DNA of 64,000 bases from NCBI GenBank assembly GCA_037953745.1, contig JBAKBP010003138.1, positions 15,001-79,000 on the forward strand. Reading direction: 5' to 3'. How positions within the stretch are numbered: position 1 is the stretch's first letter; each line of letters starts with the position of its first letter. The stretch comes from Lithodes maja (Eukaryota > Arthropoda > Malacostraca > Decapoda > Lithodidae). Of the stretch, positions 59,735 to 64,000 are shown in pieces. The notes under the pieces are model-generated. The model was not told the origin of the DNA. It worked only from the letters and a program-made list of their open reading frames with translations, and did not search any database. The position numbers and the translations under genes were made by a program.

Positions 59735-61520
59735 CAGTTGTTTCAATTAGCAAGTCATCTGTTATTGGGTCGTCTTCTGGTTCCTCTCGATCATGAAATA
59801 TCGGAGATACCGAGCGCTCCTCATGACCATCAGACAACTGAGTGTCTGAAATATCCTTTATTTTTTCCAAACGTAGTTGGATGGGTTCTATCTATCTATC
59901 TATTGCCTGACGCCGTGATCCCCGAAGGGGTGGCCACGAACGAACCGCCCCCATGCACCTCTGTCCCCAGTCAGTCGACGCCCCTCCCCCCAACCAGCAC
60001 CGCCTTCATTCATGTAGTTCCTCACTCCATCCTTCCACCTCATATTCGGTCTACCTCTCCCCCTCTGTCCCTCCACCTCGCTCTCGTACACCCTCTTAGT
60101 CATTCTCTCGCTTTCCATACGTTCCATATGGCCGAACCATCTCAAGTTGTTCCTTTTCACACTTTCCAGCACATCTACCTCCACACCACACCTCCTTCTT
60201 ACTTCCTCATTAGTCTGTCTATCCCTCCATGTAATTCCGCACGCACTCCTTAAGTAATTCATTTCCACTGCTCTCACTCTTGGTCTGAGTCTCTCAACCA
60301 ACGTCCATGCTTCGCTTCCGAAAGTCAGTGTCGGGATTACCACACTGTCATGCAAGGACTTCTTCACTTCCATACTGACCACCCTATTTCTTGTTACTGC
60401 TTTTAGCGTTCCTACAACCCTCTTCCCCTGTTGTACCCTCTCCCGCACCTCTTCATCCATAGTCCCATCTTTACTCAACACACTGCCCAGATACTTAAAA
60501 GAGTTGACGATCTCCATAGCCTGACCGTTCAACTTCACCTCACACTCTGTGACTTCACCCCTTTCGAAGACCATAACCTTGCTCTTCCCCGTATTTACCT
60601 TCAAATTCCGTTTTTCGCACACTGTTCCAAACTCATTTACCAGACCCTGCAACTCCCATTCATTATCACTCATCAGAACTGTATCATCCGCAAACAGCAG
60701 TATAGGTAGCTTCCACTCAATTCCCTCCCTTTTCAGCGATACACCAACATCCACTGCTCTTGATAGTATTTCTTGCATAACTCCATCCATATATACAGTA
60801 AACAACCACGGGGACATCAAACACCCCTGTTTCAAACCAACATTCAGGTCAAAGAACTCGCTCTGCTCACTCTCCACACGTACTGCCGCCTTTGCACCCT
60901 CATACATGCTCTTCACTGCTTTCAGCAACTTGCCCTCTACTCCGTATATTCTAAGTACTTTCCACAAACCTTCTCTATCCACTCTGTCATAGGCCTTCTC
61001 CAAGTCCATAAAGGCAACATACACCTTTTGTTTCTTCTCCAGATACTTCTCCACAACACAATTCAGGGTAAAAATCTGATCTACACATCCTCTTCCCTTC
61101 CTAAAGCCTCCCTGCTCGTCGCCTATCCATTTCTCCGTTCTCACTCTCACTCTCTCAATCACTACCCTACTGTATACCTTCCCTACTACGCTTAGAAGAC
61201 ATATTCCTCGGTGGTTACCACACACTCCTCTTTCCCCTTTGCCCTTATATAGGGGGACTATTATGCCAGTCTTCCAGTCATCGGGTGCACTCCCCTTCTC
61301 CCATGCTAGTTTGCACATTTTCCATACCCATTCTATCACTATCTCACCACCATACCTCAACATTTCCCCACACACTCCATCTGTTCCTGGTGCTTTCCCC
61401 AACTTCACTCTTTTCATGGCTTCCCACATGAAATGGGTTCCGTCTCATTTATAGCGTCATACATCGCTGCTTGATCTTCTTCTTCTTCTTTGTGGGCCAG
61501 CATTTCGTTGATGGTCGTGT
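59735..61520 (-). pseudogene. Exon 2 of the recombinase-like gene, split by a LINE
   Basis: Exon sequence 61433-61520 (acceptor tttttttag; DTTINEMLAHKEEEEDQAAM) and 59735-59888 (RLEKIKDISDTQLSDGHEER to donor GTGAGC) are two halves of one exon, separated by the LINE at 59889-61432 and its 8-bp duplication. Without the insertion the frame is continuous. Confidence 0.7.
59881..61440 (-). mobile_element. RTE-like LINE with near-intact RT ORF, inserted in an exon
   Basis: Target duplication ATGGGTTC at 59881-59888 and 61433-61440. The minus-strand ORF 59900-61429 (509 aa) starts at ATG and covers the RT: GKAPGTDG, NHRGICLLSVVGKVYSRVVI, GGFRKGRGCVDQIFTL, FMDLEKAYDRVDR (motif A Asp), GLKQGCLMSPWLF, LLFADDTVLM (motif C Asp-Asp), and a C-terminal thumb/CCHC-like end (CGVEVD...). 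The endonuclease is missing (5' truncation). The 3' end is a (TCTA)n-type tail. The uninterrupted ORF marks it as the youngest LINE here. Confidence 0.85.
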
Positions 61521-61617
61521 CTAAAAAAAATGATTTTTTTTATTAGGTCCAATACTATTGAGCAATATTGTCATTGAGGTCATCTTTGTATGAACAAATG
61601 TAATACATGATACTTAC

Positions 61618-61824
61618 AATTAATATTGGAGCAGTTTATTTTTCTTCGTTTCACTTGCATCATCTTCCGTGTTTCCTCTGTCGTGGCAAGTAGGTTCTCT
61701 TCTTCTGAAGACAAGTTACCCTTCCGTTTTCGTTGCATTACTTCCGCAACAATATCAAGTTGCGGATCTGCCCAGCTACCATTGCTACTAACATCGTCTT
61801 GGTCTGATGCCATTTCGCTTTAGC
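61618..61824 (-). CDS. First coding exon of the recombinase-like gene
   Basis: Acceptor tgttctacag at 61825, ATG at 61811-61813, donor GTAAGT at 61612-61617. Encodes MASDQDDVSSNGSWADPQLD followed by a basic stretch (KRKG...MQVKRRK). The acceptor before the ATG implies a spliced 5' UTR upstream. Confidence 0.55.
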
Positions 61825-61944
61825 CTGTAGAACAGGGAAATTACATTATTTAGACAATTTCTTATAATTGAATATTGATATGATGTACATAATACAATTT
61901 TCCTTTTCTTAATTTTTTGTTTTGCACAATATATAACGCAATCA

Positions 61945-62823
61945 AATGAGAGAGAAGTTCTGGAAATGCTAGTGGATGGCAGGCTGGGTGTATGTGGCAT
62001 GACAGAGACTAAATGGAAAGGTTTAGATGTAAGAGAGTGGGAGTGTGGAATGGGTGTGTGTGCTGGGTTGAGTGAAGGAACAGCGAGAGAAGGTCCGTGT
62101 TTGTTTCTAAGTAAGAAATGGAAGGAATGGGTAAGAGAGTATGGCCCTGTGGGTTCAAGGATTGGGTGGGTGAGAATGAAAGTAGGAATACAAACGTCGG
62201 TGATTGTGTGTGTGTGTATGCCCCGACAGAGGATCAACTTGAAAGCAAGAAATAGCAGTTCTGGATGAATGCGGAGGTGTGCCTGGAGAAGTTTGACAAG
62301 AACGAAAGAATATTTCTGATTGGGAGATATGAATGGTTAGGTGGGTGATAGGAAAGTTGAGGGAGTGGTGGGAGGGTGGGGGTACCATCAGAGGTGAATG
62401 GGAATGGTAGTGCACTTGTGGACGTATGTGTGGGGAGGAGGCTGTGGATAGCCAACACCTTCTTCCGACACAATGATCCACAGGTACACGTGGAAACGGG
62501 TGTGCACAATGAAGGGTAAGGATAAGACAGTGGTGGACCGAAAGTCATTGATTGATTATGTATGTGTCGATGAACGAATGAAGAAATCTGTGATGGATGC
62601 TAGGGTGTATAGGGGTATTGGAGAGAGTCTGTCGGATCATTATGTAGTAGTAGCTAAGGTTAGGATACAAAAGAAGTGGGTGTAGAAAACTGGGGGTGGG
62701 TGGGTGGGGGGAAGAGGGTGCAACAGGAAGGTGGAATGGTGGGGAGGGTAGAGAGGTTAATCGAGGAAGAAATCAGGGAAGATTAAAGGAGAGCAGTAGA
62801 AAGAAGACTAGGTGGGTTTAACC
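61945..62823 (+). mobile_element. RTE-like LINE fragment, endonuclease region
   Basis: The plus strand encodes CGMTETKWKGLDVREWECGM (APE endonuclease E-T-K-W box), then GSRIGWVRMKVGIQTSVIVC, then in other frames the GDMN and SDHYVVVA boxes shared with 57522-59694. It breaks off at 62823, where the next LINE's microsatellite tail begins. Confidence 0.75.
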
Positions 62824-62825
62824 TG

Positions 62826-62826
<1 letters not shown>

Positions 62827-62860
<34 letters not shown>

Positions 62861-64000
62861 TTTATTCAGTTAGCAATTTACAGAGTTGGTACCACATAGT
62901 TTGTTACAAATATGACATGTACCAGCCCTGCATAATTCCAACTAAGGATAGCCCAATAAGGCCGTTAGGCGTATTTCCATTGGGGTCCTTGTGGGATTAG
63001 GTTAGCTGGGGAAAAATGGGGAGGATAAAGAAATGGATACCTTAGAAAAAGTATTTCTAGGGGGTTATTTTAAGATACCTTACATCCTATAGTAAATATC
63101 AGTAATCCGTAATCAGTAATCATTTCAGTTTGGTTTGTCTATCTCTTATGTCGCATTTAGTAGTAGACATAAGCTTGGTGCTCCCTTCTCGCAGCTGTCC
63201 GGTTCAGGTGTTCCTTCAGGCTACGTCTGAAGGAATACAGTGTTCTCTTTTCACGGACTGACTGGGGTAGGTCGTTCCAGTCTTTGATGGCGGTGAAGAA
63301 GAATGTTTGCTTACCCTGTCCTTGGATTCTCGGGACCTTAAAATTAAACATCCTGTTTCTTGTATTATGTCCACTCCTCTCATTTGCTTTAACAAAATCA
63401 TTCTTTAGGTACTCTGGAGCTCTGTCATAGAAAATTTTGAAGGCATTAGTGAGCCTGATTTGTTTGGCCCTGTCAGCGACATTGAGCATACCTAGTGACT
63501 GAAGTTGTTCCTGGCCAACATGTGATCTGGGTCCTAGGTTCAGCATGAACCTAACCATTTTATTTTGAGTGACCTGAAGTTTGTGCTGTGCTGATTTAGA
63601 TGATGCAGAGTACCAGGATGACACAGAATAGTCAAAATGACATTGAACAAGCGCTTGGCAGAGGGTCTTTTTGGTCGCCGCGGGCAAGCATCCCACCTGT
63701 CTATACAGGTATTTTATACGTGCTCTACACTTACTCAGGATAGATTCCAAAATTGTTTCACCTGACAAACTCGCGTCCAGTTTTAGTCCGAGATATTTAA
63801 CTTGTGACACTGTTGTTATAGGAATATCATTACAGTTGACCGAGAAGCCCACAATGTCTTTCAGTTTGCGTTTTGTTCCACATAAGATGGCTTCCGTCTT
63901 GCCCAGGTGAAGAGATAGTCTATTGTCCACTAGCCATTCACTACATGATTCTAGTTCTTTGGAAAGTGAAGCGGCAATACTTATTGGGTCTTTTCCTGAA
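62827..64000 (-). mobile_element. CR1/Jockey-like LINE, 3' part, running off the window
   Basis: On the minus strand an ORF enters at 64000 (SIAASLSKELESCSEW...) and ends at 63157. It includes VDNRLSLHLGKTEAILCGT, SQVKYLGLKLDASL, and the C-terminal WNDLPQSVREKRTLYSFRRS typical of CR1/Jockey-type ORF2. A 3' UTR and an (AAT)n tail (62827-62861) follow, the usual tail of such elements. The palm domain lies beyond the window. Confidence 0.85.

Larger units (their letters stand above)
46671..61824 (-). pseudogene. Host multi-exon gene: zinc finger + Crypton-like tyrosine recombinase, disrupted
   Basis: Eleven exon-like segments with GT/AG borders run on the minus strand from 61824 to 46671. Their products in order: a charged N-terminus; an acidic exon; a basic exon with C2H2-type fingers; a helical exon; a tyrosine recombinase catalytic exon; and short Ser-rich exons that are duplicated (54489-54731 with 48126-48259 and 47298-47522; 54873-54998 with 48401-48526). 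Damage: a LINE inside exon 2, homopolymer-associated frameshifts in exon 3, a TGA in the catalytic exon, and a 3'-truncated duplicate exon. It is either a decayed Crypton-derived host gene or a host-resident element. That these segments form one transcript is inferred from order, strand and splice sites. Confidence 0.55.

Noticed and set aside
60431..60992. Plus-strand ORFs opposite the LINE RT
   Set aside because: Antisense of the reverse transcriptase; no domain of their own.
57522..61440. The two LINEs as one long inverted-repeat element
   Set aside because: Each has its own distinct target-site duplication and truncation point, so they are independent insertions in opposite orientation.

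Overview
The window reads as nuclear DNA of an arthropod, most likely a decapod crustacean. It carries a decayed island derived from a large DNA virus, next to ordinary host DNA. Evidence for a eukaryotic nuclear context: GT/AG-spliced exons, tRNA-derived SINEs, non-LTR retrotransposons with target-site duplications, TTAA-flanked piggyBac-type elements and abundant microsatellites. Evidence for the virus: about a dozen intronless ORFs on both strands behind their own TATA boxes, including a broken homologue of the per os infectivity factor P74/PIF-0. PIF-0 is a hallmark of Naldaviricetes (baculo-, nudi-, hytrosa- and nimaviruses). The crustacean/nimavirus assignment is inference; no database search was possible.

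Layout. 1-9300: repeats only. These are a CCA/CCATCT microsatellite, tRNA-derived SINEs, LINE fragments, six copies of a ~205 bp A/T-rich repeat, and a ~2.2 kb array of alternately oriented copies of a ~260 bp repeat resembling the 'homologous regions' of large invertebrate DNA viruses. 9300-44430: the virus-like island. It holds a 1017-aa VWA+RING protein, a basic protein, PIF-0 in two frames, a C-terminally anchored membrane protein, a P-loop-like protein, a degenerate polyubiquitin fused to a SOCS-box-like tail, a proline-rich protein ending in a recombinase-like helical domain, a family of VIT+VWA proteins (two long copies, one degraded copy, one 5' remnant), a SOCS-box-like adaptor, a RING-like protein and a Cys-rich protein. 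Fragments of these genes are scattered between them, and a recurrent intergenic cassette with an AATAAA signal readable on both strands separates them. 44430-64000: host-like DNA. One multi-exon minus-strand gene (about 46.7-61.8 kb) encodes a C2H2-type zinc finger and a Crypton-like tyrosine recombinase domain. It carries a 5.6 kb piggyBac element in one intron, an RTE-like LINE in another intron, and a second RTE-like LINE inside a coding exon.

How the genes fit together. The island is rich in ubiquitin-system parts (polyubiquitin, two RING-like proteins, two SOCS-box-like tails) and in VWA adhesion/scaffold domains. This suggests a viral host-modulation kit rather than a replication core; no DNA polymerase, helicase or capsid gene is visible here. 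Nonsense codons, single-base deletions, internal tandem duplications and transposon insertions show that much of the island is decaying. Several ORFs (1017, 490, about 448, 380 and 224 aa) are still uninterrupted.
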